From JACKHA01 sp041401985 (GTDB taxonomy: Bacteria; Planctomycetota; Phycisphaerae; Phycisphaerales; UBA1924), in NCBI GenBank assembly GCA_041401985.1, contig JAWKTE010000007.1, forward strand, positions 124,001-188,000: DNA of 64,000 nt. The letters are read 5' to 3'. Positions 52,516 through 62,320 of this stretch are shown here, one piece after another. The position numbers and the translations under genes were made by a program. Below the pieces are notes generated by a model. That model made no database searches. It saw only the letters and a program-made list of their open reading frames with translations, and had not been told where the DNA came from. The stretch's first letter is position 1. Every line of letters starts with the position of its first letter.

Positions 52516-55500
52516 GTGCTCCAGGACCAGTCCATCGCCGACCTCTACCCGCTGCTCGATGAGTGCACGCTCGCCGACGCGGCCAGGCTGCGCCGACGCC
52601 TCCGCAATCTCACGGGGGGACGCGGGCGCGGCGGGCGGCGGGATGGGCGAGCCGATCGGCGCGGTGATGGGCGCGGCAGTCGCGACGGAGGGGATCGGCG
52701 AGGCGGGTCGGCCCGATCCGATCGCTCGGCGTTCCCGGATGGCCCGGTGCGAGGCGTCGCCGCCCCCGATCCGCGCGACATCGAGCAACTTCGCTTCGAC
52801 ATCGACCTGGCCCGCGAGCGGCTCACCCGTCGGCGCGAGCGCTTGCCGCGGCCCTCGTTCGAGATGGACCTGCCCATCATCGCCCGGCGCGAGGAGATCG
52901 AGGCAGCCATCCGCGAGCACCAGGTCATCGTGCTGTGCGGCGAGACCGGCTCGGGCAAGTCGACGCAGTTGCCCAAGATGTGCCTGAGCGCGGGGCGCGG
53001 CGTGCGCGGGATGATCGGGCACACCCAGCCGCGGCGGATCGCGGCCCGGTCGGTCGCGGCCCGCCTGGCGGACGAGCTGCACACCAGCGTCGGGCGTGAG
53101 GTGGGCTTCAAGGTCCGCTTCGGGGACCGCACCGGCGAGGACACGTTCATCAAGGTGATGACCGACGGCATCCTGCTGGCCGAGACGCAGGGCGACCGCC
53201 TGCTCGAGCAGTACGACACGCTGATCATCGACGAGGCCCATGAGCGTTCGCTGAACATCGACTTCCTGCTGGGGTATCTCCGGACGCTGCTGGAGCGCCG
53301 GCGCGATCTGAAGGTCATCGTCACGTCGGCGACGATCGACCCGGAGCGGTTCAGCCGGCACTTCGGCTCGGGCGGCGTGGGCGCGCCGATCATCGAGGTC
53401 TCGGGGCGGACGTACCCGGTCGAGGTGCGGTACCGCCCGCTGGTGGTGGCCGAGGGCGAGCACGCCGGCGAGCCGACCTCGTTCATGGGCGATCCCGGCG
53501 ACGCGGAGCGAGACCTCGAGACGGGCGTGCTGGACGCGATCGACGAACTGGCCGACGAGGGCTCGGGCGATGTGCTGGTGTTCCTGCCGGGCGAGCGGGA
53601 GATCCGCGAGATCGCCGAGGCGTTGCGCAAGCACCATCCCCCGCAGACCGAGATCCTTCCGCTGTTCGCGCGTCTGTCGGCCGAGGAGCAGGAGCGGGTC
53701 TTCAAGCCGCACCCGTACCGGCGGATCGTGCTCGCGACCAACGTCGCCGAGACGTCGCTGACCGTGCCGGGCATCCGGTACGTGGTGGATTCCGGGCTGG
53801 CCCGCATCAGCCGGTACTCGGCCCGGACGAAGGTGCTGGGGCTGCCGATCGAGGCGATCAGCCAGGCGTCGGCGGCCCAGCGGTCGGGGCGGTGCGGGCG
53901 TGTGGCCGCGGGCGTGGCGATCCGGTTGTACTCGGAGGAGGACTTCGCCAAGCGCCCTGCGTTCACCGAGCCGGAAATCCTGCGGACGAACCTGGCGGGC
54001 GCGATCCTGCAGATGAAGGCCCTTCGTCTGGGCGAGCCGGAGCGGTTCCCGTTCGTCGAGGCGCCCGAGGCCAGGCGTCTCAAAGACGGGTACGAGACGC
54101 TGCACGAGCTCGGGGCGATCGACGAGCAGGGCGTGCTGACGATCCTCGGCGAGCGCCTGTCGCGCCTGCCCGTGGACCCGCGGATCGGGCGGATGGTGCT
54201 GGCGGGGGCGGACGAGAAGTGCCTGGATGACCTGCTCATCATCGCGGCCGCGCTGTCGATCCAGGACCCGCGCGACCGCCCGCTGGACCGGCGCGAGGCG
54301 GCGGACCAGGCCCACCGGCGCTTCGAGGACCCGGCGTCGGACTTCGTGACGTTCCTGAACATCTGGCAGGAGTACCACGAGCAGTCGCGCCACCTGTCGC
54401 GCCGGAAACTGGTGGCGTGGTGCAAGGCGGCGTTCCTGTCGTTCGTGCGGATGCGCGAGTGGCACGAGACGCACAACCAGTTGCGGGCACTGGTGAAGCA
54501 GATCGGGGTGCAGGGAGCCCCGAGCGCGGGCCCGGGCCGGCGGGGCGAGCGACGCGGCAGCCCGCGCCGTGCCGAACAACCGGAGTCGTCAACAACCCCC
54601 GTGCCCGAGTTGCGGGGCGGGAACGAATCGGCCGACGCGCACGAACGCCCCGAGGCCCGCGCCACCAACTCTCTCACGCCCAGCCACCGCGACGCGATCC
54701 ACCGCGCCCTGCTCACCGGCCTGCTCTCCAGCGTCGGCAAGAAGGGCGAGCAGCACGAGTACGAGGCGCCGCGCCAGGCCTCGTTCGCGGTTCATCCGGC
54801 CAGCGTGCTGTTCAAGCACTCGCCGGGGTGGGTGATGGCGGCGGAGGTGGTGCAGACGACGCGCCGGTACGCGCGGATCGTTGCGCCCGTCGAGCCGGGT
54901 TGGATCGAGCGGGCCGCGGGGCACCTGGTGCGCCGGACATACTCCGAGGCCCACTGGGACTCGCGACGCCAGAATGTCCTCGCGTTCGAGAAGGTGCTGC
55001 TGTTCGGGCTGGAGGTCATCGCCGGGCGGGCGGTGTCGTTCGGGCCGATCGATCCGGTGGCGGCCCGGGAGGTCTTCATCCGCCACGCGCTGGTCGAGGG
55101 CGATCTGAGGCCGCGCCCGCGGTTCCTGGACCGGAACCTGGCGCTGGAAGAGGAGGTCCGCACGCTCGAGGCCAAGGCCCGCCGGCGCGATCTGCTGGCC
55201 GACGCCGCGGCCAAGGAGGCGTTCTACCACGCCCGCGTGCCCGAGGGCGTCTTCAACCAGGCGACGTTCGACCGGTGGTTCAAGCGGGCCGGGCACGAGC
55301 AGCCCAGGCTGCTGGACATGAGGGTCGAGGACCTGCTGCTGGCGTCGGCCGATCGCCCCGCGCGAGATCTGTACCCCGACGAACTGGACGTGGACGGCAC
55401 GCCGCTGGCGGTGAAGTACCGCTACGAGCCGGGCACGAGCGGCGACGGTCTGACGCTGCGGGTGCCGCTGGAACTGCTCGGCAAGGTGAGCGAGCAGAGG

Positions 55501-56835
55501 GCCGAGTGGCTGGTGCCGGGGCTGCTGGAGGAGAAGGTCGTCGAACTGGTGCGACTGCTGCCGAAGGAGACACGCCGCGTGCTGGGGCCGGCGCCGGGGT
55601 TCGCGACCGAGTTCGTGCGCGCGTCGCATGCGCGGGGCGACACGCTGGTCGAGGCGCTGTCGCGTTTCGCCGAGCGGCGCTTCGGCGTGCGGATCGGTGC
55701 CGACCAGTGGCGGATCGGCGAGTTGCCCGAGCACCTGCGGATGAACTTCCAGGTGGTGGGCAAGGGGGGCAAGGCGCTCAAGGAGAGCCGTCGCCTCGGG
55801 GAGATCAAGACCGCGCTGCGGATCAGCAACGTGCGGTTCCTGGACCTGGGCGATGCGCGCTACACCGGCAGCGGGTACCGCGACTGGGAGTTCGGCGACC
55901 TGCCCGCGTTCGTCGAGGCCACCCGCGCGGGCGTGGTCGTGCGTGGGTACCCGGCGGTCGTGGACGAGGGAGAGACCGCGGGCGTGCGCCTGTGCGACAC
56001 CGAGGCCGCGGGCGGGATGCTCATGCGGGCCGGGCTGCGACGCCTGTACATGCTGGTGGCCAATGAGGACATCCGGCGTCTGAAGAAGGACTTCCCGCCG
56101 ATGGAGAAGGTCGCGGCCATGCACGCGAGCCTCGTGCACGCGACGGGGGCCGCGGGCGGGAGGGCCGGTACGACCGGGTCTAAGGGCTCGGGGCTGCTGG
56201 ACGAGGTGATCGAACTGATCGCGGACCGGGCGTTCTTCGGAGCCTCCACCGGGGCGGGCGGGAGCGGGGCGACGAACCCGACGAGCATCCGCACGCGTGC
56301 GCGGTTCGATGCGGCCGTCGTCGCGGCCATCGATCGGCTGTACCAGGCCGCCGAGGACGTGCCGGCGCTGGTCGTTCGGATCCTCGAGGCCCACCACGCA
56401 GCCGCGCTGCGTCTGGAGCAAGCGGCCCCCGGCGGCAAGGCCCCGGCGGGGTGGGAGGCGAGCCTGGATGACGTGCGGGCCCAGGTGGGGGCGCTGGTGT
56501 CGCCGGGGTTTCTGCTGCGGACGCCGGAGCGGTGGCTGCGCCACGTGCCGCGGTACCTGGCGGGCGTGCAGCGACGCCTGGATCGCTTGCGCGCCGGCGG
56601 CGAGGCGGGCGTGAAGAAGGACCGCGAGTTGATGGGCCTGCTGGGGCCGTGGATCCGCAAGTACGTGGAGCGGGCCAAGGCCCTGGCCGAGCGTGGCACG
56701 GTCGACCCGGAACTGGAGACGTTCCGGTGGATGATCGAGGAGTATCGGGTCTCGCTCTTCGCGCAGGACCTCGGGACGTCCGGGCCGGTGTCACCCAAGC
56801 GGCTGGAGGGGCAGTTCGAGAAGGTGCGGGTGTAG
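52516..56835 (+). CDS. hrpA: ATP-dependent RNA helicase HrpA
   Basis: HrpA is a DEAH-box helicase that resolves stalled ribosomes on mRNA. The 1,439-residue protein (E. coli 1,300) has Walker A GETGSGKSTQ from 142, the DEAH box IIDEAHERSLN with Asp239, GHTQPRRIAARSVAARLA as motif Ia, VIVTSATIDPERFSRHFG and VFLPGEREIRE, then QRSGRCGRVAAG as motif VI. After the helicase core come the HA2/OB domains, and the C-terminal DUF3418 region, with LLPKETRRVLGPAP. The N-terminal residues LQDQSIADLYPLLDECTLAD match the family. The start is GTG 52516; no ribosome site is clear. A Pro/Arg-rich linker at about 672-710 is extra. Confidence 0.94.
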   Translation: MLQDQSIADLYPLLDECTLADAARLRRRLRNLTGGRGRGGRRDGRADRRGDGRGSRDGGDRRGGSARSDRSAFPDGPVRGVAAPDPRDIEQLRFDIDLARERLTRRRERLPRPSFEMDLPIIARREEIEAAIREHQVIVLCGETGSGKSTQLPKMCLSAGRGVRGMIGHTQPRRIAARSVAARLADELHTSVGREVGFKVRFGDRTGEDTFIKVMTDGILLAETQGDRLLEQYDTLIIDEAHERSLNIDFLLGYLRTLLERRRDLKVIVTSATIDPERFSRHFGSGGVGAPIIEVSGRTYPVEVRYRPLVVAEGEHAGEPTSFMGDPGDAERDLETGVLDAIDELADEGSGDVLVFLPGEREIREIAEALRKHHPPQTEILPLFARLSAEEQERVFKPHPYRRIVLATNVAETSLTVPGIRYVVDSGLARISRYSARTKVLGLPIEAISQASAAQRSGRCGRVAAGVAIRLYSEEDFAKRPAFTEPEILRTNLAGAILQMKALRLGEPERFPFVEAPEARRLKDGYETLHELGAIDEQGVLTILGERLSRLPVDPRIGRMVLAGADEKCLDDLLIIAAALSIQDPRDRPLDRREAADQAHRRFEDPASDFVTFLNIWQEYHEQSRHLSRRKLVAWCKAAFLSFVRMREWHETHNQLRALVKQIGVQGAPSAGPGRRGERRGSPRRAEQPESSTTPVPELRGGNESADAHERPEARATNSLTPSHRDAIHRALLTGLLSSVGKKGEQHEYEAPRQASFAVHPASVLFKHSPGWVMAAEVVQTTRRYARIVAPVEPGWIERAAGHLVRRTYSEAHWDSRRQNVLAFEKVLLFGLEVIAGRAVSFGPIDPVAAREVFIRHALVEGDLRPRPRFLDRNLALEEEVRTLEAKARRRDLLADAAAKEAFYHARVPEGVFNQATFDRWFKRAGHEQPRLLDMRVEDLLLASADRPARDLYPDELDVDGTPLAVKYRYEPGTSGDGLTLRVPLELLGKVSEQRAEWLVPGLLEEKVVELVRLLPKETRRVLGPAPGFATEFVRASHARGDTLVEALSRFAERRFGVRIGADQWRIGELPEHLRMNFQVVGKGGKALKESRRLGEIKTALRISNVRFLDLGDARYTGSGYRDWEFGDLPAFVEATRAGVVVRGYPAVVDEGETAGVRLCDTEAAGGMLMRAGLRRLYMLVANEDIRRLKKDFPPMEKVAAMHASLVHATGAAGGRAGTTGSKGSGLLDEVIELIADRAFFGASTGAGGSGATNPTSIRTRARFDAAVVAAIDRLYQAAEDVPALVVRILEAHHAAALRLEQAAPGGKAPAGWEASLDDVRAQVGALVSPGFLLRTPERWLRHVPRYLAGVQRRLDRLRAGGEAGVKKDRELMGLLGPWIRKYVERAKALAERGTVDPELETFRWMIEEYRVSLFAQDLGTSGPVSPKRLEGQFEKVRV

Positions 56836-56863
56836 GGGCGACGTGCTGAGCGCCCCCGTTTTT
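56835..56863 (+). terminator. Intrinsic terminator of hrpA
   Basis: A 6-bp GGGGCG / CGCCCC stem with a 10-nt loop, then CG and TTTTT, starting on the stop codon. Confidence 0.6.
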
Positions 56864-56890
56864 CGCGGGTGTGGAGTGCGCCGGCGCACG

Positions 56891-57736
56891 CTAATCCCGC
56901 AGGCTCCGCCCCGTCAGGTCCAGGAACACCGACTCGAGGTTCGGCGACTCAAGACGCACAGGGTGCTCCAGCCCGCCCTCGAGCAGGCGGGCGATCTCGC
57001 GGACCGGGTCGGCGGTCTCGACGCGGCGTTGGCCCTCGGGGTCCTCGATAACCACAAACGTCTTGCCGCCGTGGGACTTCACGAGCGACGCCACGCTGCC
57101 CAGGGCCAGCACGCGCCCGTGGTCGATGATGGCCACGCGGTCGCAGATGCGCTGGGCCTCTTCCATGTAATGGGTCGAGTAGATCACGGTCTTGCCCGCG
57201 CCTTTGAGCGTGCGGACGAGCTCGAGGATCGCGTGGCGCGACTGCGGGTCGACGCCGGCGGTCGGCTCGTCGAGCAGCACGAGCGGCGGGTCGTGCACGA
57301 TGGCCGCGGCCAGGTTCAGGCGGCGCTTCATCCCGCCCGAGAAGCCCTTGACGCGGTGGTGCTGGCGGTCGCGGAGCGTGACCAGGTCGAGCAGTTCATC
57401 CGCGCGGCGTGCGGCGTCGGCGCGGGGCATGGCGAACAGGCTGGCGAAGAACAAGAGGTTCTCGCGGGCCGAGAGGTCGTCGTACAAGGCGATCGCCTGC
57501 GGGGCCAGGCCCAGACGCCGGCGGACCGCCGCAGAGGTGGGGGCGCCCGCGCCGGCGATGTCCACGCTCCCGGCATCCGGCGGCAGCAGGCCGGTGGCGA
57601 TCGACATCGTCGTGGTCTTGCCCGCGCCATTGGGACCGAGCAGGCCCAGGACCTCGCCCGCGGCGACTTCGAGGCTCAGCCCGTCCACCGCGACGGTGGG
57701 GCCGAAGGCCTTTCGGATCTCGTGGAGGCGGAGCAT
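56891..57736 (-). CDS. ABC transporter ATP-binding protein, no permease nearby
   Basis: A 281-residue ABC ATPase of the drug/lipid-export (CcmA/DrrA-like) group. Walker A LLGPNGAGKTTT is near 35-46, the Q-loop is in LGLAPQAIALYDDLS, the signature is FSGGMKRRLN, Walker B VLLDEPTAGVD, and the H-loop is in VIYSTHYMEEA. A C-terminal extension after 215 (GGKTFVVIEDPEGQRRVE) is typical. No membrane-spanning partner lies next to it; the genes around are hrpA and kdsA on the other strand. ATG 57736 has TACGCT six bases upstream and no ribosome site, suggesting leaderless expression. Confidence 0.92.
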   Translation of the reverse strand: MLRLHEIRKAFGPTVAVDGLSLEVAAGEVLGLLGPNGAGKTTTMSIATGLLPPDAGSVDIAGAGAPTSAAVRRRLGLAPQAIALYDDLSARENLLFFASLFAMPRADAARRADELLDLVTLRDRQHHRVKGFSGGMKRRLNLAAAIVHDPPLVLLDEPTAGVDPQSRHAILELVRTLKGAGKTVIYSTHYMEEAQRICDRVAIIDHGRVLALGSVASLVKSHGGKTFVVIEDPEGQRRVETADPVREIARLLEGGLEHPVRLESPNLESVFLDLTGRSLRD

Positions 57737-57742
57737 GGACCC

Positions 57743-57748
57743 GAGCGT
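57743..57748 (-). promoter_or_regulatory. -10-like TACGCT 6 nt before ATG (ABC ATPase)
   Basis: On the minus strand TACGCT is followed by CGGGTC and the ATG at 57,736. The same hexamer sits five bases before divergent kdsA. Confidence 0.45.
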
Positions 57749-57784
57749 AGCCGAGCGGGCGAGCGGCACGCACCCGCGAGCCGC

Positions 57785-57790
57785 TACGCT
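57785..57790 (+). promoter_or_regulatory. -10-like TACGCT 5 nt before ATG (kdsA)
   Basis: TACGCT, five bases, then the kdsA ATG at 57,796; no Shine-Dalgarno. Confidence 0.45.
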
Positions 57791-57795
57791 TGGCG

Positions 57796-58635
57796 ATGGC
57801 TCGATTCTGCACCGTCGGCCCCGTGACCATCGGCCCCGCCCAGCCGCTGGCGATCATCGCCGGGCCGTGCGTGCTCGAGTCGCTCGAACTCGGGCTGGAC
57901 GTGGCCCGGTCGGTGCACGCGGCGTGCTCGGCGGCGAACCTGCCGTACATCTTCAAGGCCTCGTTCGACAAGGCGAACCGTTCGTCGATCGCATCCGCCC
58001 GCGGGCCGGGGCTGGAGCAGGGGCTGGCGTGGCTCCGCGAGATCGCCCGCCGCACCGGGCTGCCGACGACCACGGACATCCACGAGGCGTCGCAGGCCGG
58101 GGCGGTGGCCGAGGCGGTGGACCTGATCCAGATCCCGGCGTTCCTGTGCCGCCAGACGGACCTGCTGGAAGCAGCGGGGGGGGCCGCGGCCACGCACGGG
58201 AAGGCGGTGAACGTCAAGAAGGGCCAGTTCCTTTCGCCGGGCGAGATGGCGGGGCCGGTGCGGAAACTGGGTGAGGCGGGCTGCAGCAACGTCATGCTGA
58301 CCGAGCGCGGCACGACGTTCGGGTACCACAGGCTCGTCAACGACTTCATCGGCCTGGGCGACCTGATGTCGCTCAAGTCGCCCGACGGCCCGCCGCCCGT
58401 GTGCTTCGACGTGACCCACTCGACCCAGACGCCCGGCACCGGCGAGCAGACCGGCGGACGCCCCGACCGCGCCCCGCTGCTGGCCCGGGCGGCGGTCGCG
58501 GCCGGTGTGCACGCGCTGTTCATCGAGTGCCACCCGGAGCCGTCCAAAGCCATGTCGGACGCGGCGACGCAACTCCCGCTGGCGGCGATGGGGGGGCTCA
58601 TCGAAACGGTGGCGAGGATCCGCGCGGCGATGTGA
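57796..58635 (+). CDS. kdsA: 3-deoxy-8-phosphooctulonate synthase
   Basis: KdsA condenses phosphoenolpyruvate with arabinose-5-phosphate to make Kdo-8-phosphate, the precursor of Kdo in LPS. The 279-residue TIM-barrel enzyme has AIIAGPCVLESLE, FKASFDKANRSSI, TDIHEASQAGAVAEAVDLIQ, IPAFLCRQTDLLEAAG, VNVKKGQFLSPGEM, TERGTTFGYHRLVNDF and FDVTHSTQTPG, all typical. Cys in GPCVLE suggests the metal-dependent class. An in-frame TTG at 57,790 is possible but ATG 57796 fits the -10 spacing. With waaA and the acyltransferase it supports LPS in this cell. Confidence 0.95.
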   Translation: MARFCTVGPVTIGPAQPLAIIAGPCVLESLELGLDVARSVHAACSAANLPYIFKASFDKANRSSIASARGPGLEQGLAWLREIARRTGLPTTTDIHEASQAGAVAEAVDLIQIPAFLCRQTDLLEAAGGAAATHGKAVNVKKGQFLSPGEMAGPVRKLGEAGCSNVMLTERGTTFGYHRLVNDFIGLGDLMSLKSPDGPPPVCFDVTHSTQTPGTGEQTGGRPDRAPLLARAAVAAGVHALFIECHPEPSKAMSDAATQLPLAAMGGLIETVARIRAAM

Positions 58636-58661
58636 GGAACGCGCGATCGTTGCAATTCGGA

Positions 58662-58756
58662 CGCGAGCCGGGGCGTCCCCGCCCCGGTTCAACGACCGAC
58701 AGCGTTGTGCTCGACGAGGCGCGTGGGGGACCGGGGCGGGGACGCCCCGGCTCGCG
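58662..58756. repeat. Perfect 26-bp inverted repeat after kdsA
   Basis: Arms at 58,662-58,687 (starting cgcgagccggggcgtc) and 58,731-58,756 are exactly complementary with a 43-nt centre. Bases 58,663-58,689 recur at 39,171-39,197 in waaA. It lies between convergent kdsA and the metalloprotease. Confidence 0.8.
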
Positions 58757-58781
58757 ATGGGTTGCACCGCGCAGAATGAAA

Positions 58782-58811
58782 CGAGGGCGGGACCGTTCGG
58801 TCCCGCCCTCG
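58782..58811. terminator. Strong hairpin between convergent genes
   Basis: A perfect 13-bp stem, cgagggcgggacc / ggtcccgccctcg, with a GTTC loop, 29 bases after the minus-strand stop at 58,840. No long T tract on either strand. Confidence 0.6.
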
Positions 58812-58839
58812 CGGTGGTCAACGTCGGCTGTCGCGTCGA

Positions 58840-61800
58840 TCAGCGCCGCGGCGTGGCGGTCTGCCCGTCGCGGAAGAACGGCAGCATGATCACGCCGCCG
58901 CTGCTGATGTCGTTGGTGTTGTAGATGTACGTCGCCTCGAGGGCCCGCTCGATGCGGCTGGAGGCGTCGGCCAGGTGCGCGCTGGTGTACGGATCGAGCC
59001 GCCCGCCGTTCTGCATCGCACGCCCCATCCGCTCGTGCAGGCGACGCAGTTCGGCGGTCGCCAGCGTGCGGACCGGCTCGGCCGCGGCCCCGGTCATCTT
59101 GCCGGGCATCGACAGTTCGATGATCCGCCCGAGGTGCTCGGTCTGCAGGTTCCGGCGGAGGCTGGAGATCATGGGCTGGCGTGCGGTGTAGTTCTCGCCG
59201 GCGCGGGCCCCGAGTTCCGACCAGACCTCGTCGGACACGCCCGAGAGCAGTTCGGGCAGCGTGAGCATGTCCTGGTCGGCCGGGACGCGGTACTCGTTGT
59301 CGAAGACGCGCTGCAGCGTCGTCGGGTTCATGAGCATGGTCAGCGTCGAGGCCTGCATGCCCAGGATGGTGTCGTGCACGGGATACGGCACGTCCTGGAA
59401 GATGGTGGCGAAGCCGCCCTCGTCCCACCACTTGTCCATGCCCATGTACTGCAGCAGTTCGGGCGTGAGGCCGTATGACTCGTCGCGGAAGGCCTGCTCG
59501 AGGATGAAGGCCAGGGCGGCCCGCTGGCGATCGGCCTCGACGGGCACGACGGGCGGACGCCCGTTGGCGTCGCCCCGCTTGTCGCGGTGGTTGTACGCCC
59601 CGCCGATCCACTGGGCCATCATGTTGATGGCCGACATCTGCTGGCTGAGCGTGATCTGGTAGCCGGTCCGGGCCCGGGACCACGAGTCGCCGTCCTCGAC
59701 GAACCCGTCGAGCAGCTGCCCGCGGTGGAACTCGGCCAGGCGGATCTTCTCGTGGGCGTACTCGAGCGGATCGGACGAGAGGTCCCACTGGCGGGCCGTG
59801 GGGTCGGAGCCCCAGGTGTCCTCGTCGGTGGCGTAGGCGAGCATGGGGTCGGCGCAGCGGGAGGCGACCGCGGCGGGATCACCGAACCCGTAGCCGTACT
59901 CGATCACCCACATGTCGTAGGGGCCGATGTTGATCGGGCCATAGTCGCCCTGGCGGTCGCCGGACTCCATGCGGATGTTCCAGCCGTTGTAGTCCATGAC
60001 CGAGCCGCCCCAGGTCGTGGTGCCGGCCATGGCCTCGGAGTTGATCTCGTCGATCGAGTAGATCGTCGAGCCCTTGAAGTTGTGGCGCAGGCCGATCGTG
60101 TGCCCGACCTCGTGGGCCGTCAGGTCGGCGATCTGCGGGCCGACGAACGACTCGGGGATGCCGTCGAGCATGTCCTGGCGTCGCGTCGGCTGCGCGGGGG
60201 TCGAGGCAGCGGCCGCACCCTCCGCACCCTCGCCCTCGTCGTCGCCCTCATCGGCGGCAGCGGTCTGGGCCGCGGCTGCGGTGAGCAGCGCCCGCACCTT
60301 CTCCTGAACCTCCGGCGGGAGCATCTCGACCACGCGCGGGTTGTTGCGGTAGTACTCCAGGATCTCCGGCGGGATCGTCGGCTCCTCGGGGTCGCCCCCA
60401 GCGGCCTGGGCGGCCAGCGCCGCGTCGGCCCCGTGGGTCAAGACGTCCAGGTGCAGACGCATCGTCGCCATGTTCAGCATCGCGCCCTGCCCGGCCAGGC
60501 ACATGCCGTTGACCTGCGACACGCGACCGCCAAGCCCGTCGAACGGCTCGTCGCCGATGACGTTGGTCGAGACGTTGCCCGCCGGGTGCCCGCCGTAGCG
60601 GAGCACGCCGCGCGTGCGGAGAGCCGCGGCCACGTCGGCCCGCTCCGAGGGATCGGCCAGGCGGACGCGCGGGTCCCACGCGGGGTTCTCCTCGAGCCAC
60701 GCGAGCGTCTGCGGGCTCATGCCGCGCGTCGCGACCTCCGGCAGGATGTCGTTGACCATGCGGTAGTACGAGCGGATGAACCCGTCGGTGAGAACCACGT
60801 CGGCGTCGAGGATCTGGCCGGTCATGGGGTTGACGCGGCTCGGGCCGATCGCGGTGCCCTGGCCGTTGGCCAGCCAGCGAATAAAGTTGTACCGCACGTC
60901 CTCAGGATCGAGGTCCATGTACGCCCCGGTCGTCTGGTCCTGCTGGCGCACCTCGATGGCCCCGACGATGCCGACGGCCTCGAACGCCTGGTTCCAGTAC
61001 TCGATCCCCTGGCGGACCCAGCGACGGTACCGGATCGGAACCGTGTGCTCGATGTAGAACACGATGGGCTCGCGCGGCGGGCTGAGGGCCAGACGCGGGT
61101 CGGCCTTCTCAAGACGCCACCGGTTGATGTACCGCACGAACGTGTCCTCGGGATTCATCTGCCCGAGATCGGTGTACCCGGTGGTGAAGTACCCGACGCG
61201 CTCGTCGGCGACGCGGGGCTGGTAGCCGTTGTTGTTGGGGATCAGGCTGATGGAGTAGTGGAACGTCGTCAGCACGCCGCCGCCGGCGGGCATCTCGAAC
61301 GCGAGTTCGACGTTCTGCGGGAACGCCTTGGTCTTGGCGATGCGGGCCAGATCGCTGCGGGCCCCGTAGGCCCCGAAGAACTGCCCGACGTTGCCCGCCA
61401 GGAACGAGTCGCCGTCGATGACCGGCCCGCCGCTGGGCCCGGTGCCCAGGATGGGCACGTCGAGCAGCACGCGGTCGGTGAAGAGGCGCTGGGTGCTCGA
61501 GCGGCTCTCGGCGTCGCCGGTCGAGCGGATGTTCAGCGTCGGCTGCACGAGCATGAGGCGGTTGTTCAGGCGCTTCCAGTAGACGTAGTAGTCCGCGACC
61601 TGCAGGCCCGCGTACGCGTCGCCCGACGACAGCGTGACCGCCAGGAAGTGCCTCTGCGAGGCGTAGCCCGCGGGCAGTTCCAGCAGCATCTGGTTGTCGC
61701 GCTCGCGGACCCACACGCCGTAGAACGACTGCCCGTCGGTCCCGGAGCGGACCTGCGTGAAGCCCTCGGACAGTTGCGGCCACGGAGTGCCGCTGTCGTC

Positions 61801-62088
61801 CCCGCCGCCCCCGCCGCCGCGCGCGGCCATCATGGCCTGCAGGGCGGCGGCGTTGAACGACTGCTCGTTCGGAGCCTCGGGGATCGCGCTGGCGGGCTGA
61901 GCCACACCCTCGGCGTTCTGGGCGCCGCCCGCGGGCTGGTCCTGCGCGATCGCCGGGGCCGACGACAGCATCGCCAGCACACCCGCGGTCCCGGCCAGAG
62001 CCGCCAATGCCGCCCCGCCCCGAGTCCCAAGCCGCAGCCCCGTCCGACGGGACGCCACCGAACGCTCGCTCCGCTTCTCAAACGACAT
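58840..62088 (-). CDS. Large secreted zinc-dependent metalloprotease (DUF5117/DUF4953 type)
   Basis: A 1,082-residue exported protein. The signal peptide is in LAALAGTAGVLAMLSSAPAI. The N-terminal region has GYASQRHFLAVTLSSGD and a DUF5117-like block (LMLVQPTLNIRSTGDAESRS). The catalytic domain has HEVGHTIGLRHNF from 659: HExxH with a third His at 669. The segment after it (STIYSIDEINSEAMAG, VMDYNGWNIRM) and QGIEYWNQAFEAVGI are shared with the family of DUF4953 proteases found in many planctomycetes and Bacteroidota. Cleavage targets are unknown. AAGGAG nine bases upstream fixes ATG 62088. A Gln/Ala-rich low-complexity stretch lies at 610-635. Confidence 0.9.
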   Translation of the reverse strand: MSFEKRSERSVASRRTGLRLGTRGGAALAALAGTAGVLAMLSSAPAIAQDQPAGGAQNAEGVAQPASAIPEAPNEQSFNAAALQAMMAARGGGGGGDDSGTPWPQLSEGFTQVRSGTDGQSFYGVWVRERDNQMLLELPAGYASQRHFLAVTLSSGDAYAGLQVADYYVYWKRLNNRLMLVQPTLNIRSTGDAESRSSTQRLFTDRVLLDVPILGTGPSGGPVIDGDSFLAGNVGQFFGAYGARSDLARIAKTKAFPQNVELAFEMPAGGGVLTTFHYSISLIPNNNGYQPRVADERVGYFTTGYTDLGQMNPEDTFVRYINRWRLEKADPRLALSPPREPIVFYIEHTVPIRYRRWVRQGIEYWNQAFEAVGIVGAIEVRQQDQTTGAYMDLDPEDVRYNFIRWLANGQGTAIGPSRVNPMTGQILDADVVLTDGFIRSYYRMVNDILPEVATRGMSPQTLAWLEENPAWDPRVRLADPSERADVAAALRTRGVLRYGGHPAGNVSTNVIGDEPFDGLGGRVSQVNGMCLAGQGAMLNMATMRLHLDVLTHGADAALAAQAAGGDPEEPTIPPEILEYYRNNPRVVEMLPPEVQEKVRALLTAAAAQTAAADEGDDEGEGAEGAAAASTPAQPTRRQDMLDGIPESFVGPQIADLTAHEVGHTIGLRHNFKGSTIYSIDEINSEAMAGTTTWGGSVMDYNGWNIRMESGDRQGDYGPINIGPYDMWVIEYGYGFGDPAAVASRCADPMLAYATDEDTWGSDPTARQWDLSSDPLEYAHEKIRLAEFHRGQLLDGFVEDGDSWSRARTGYQITLSQQMSAINMMAQWIGGAYNHRDKRGDANGRPPVVPVEADRQRAALAFILEQAFRDESYGLTPELLQYMGMDKWWDEGGFATIFQDVPYPVHDTILGMQASTLTMLMNPTTLQRVFDNEYRVPADQDMLTLPELLSGVSDEVWSELGARAGENYTARQPMISSLRRNLQTEHLGRIIELSMPGKMTGAAAEPVRTLATAELRRLHERMGRAMQNGGRLDPYTSAHLADASSRIERALEATYIYNTNDISSGGVIMLPFFRDGQTATPRR

Positions 62089-62320
62089 GAGGCACGCTCC
62101 TTCTGCTGGCCCGAGACTGGCCCCCGAGTCGTCCTCGGCTGGGCGGTCGCCGGCCACTGGGTGATCCTGATCTGTTCCCGACCGAACACGGGTCCGCGGC
62201 CCAATGGCCGCCCGAGCCGGATGCTGACATCGACACGTTCGCGGACCAACTCACCGGGCTTCCACGCCCGCCGGCAAACTCGCGCAACTCCTTCCACCCG
62301 CGGGGACCATCCACAGACCC

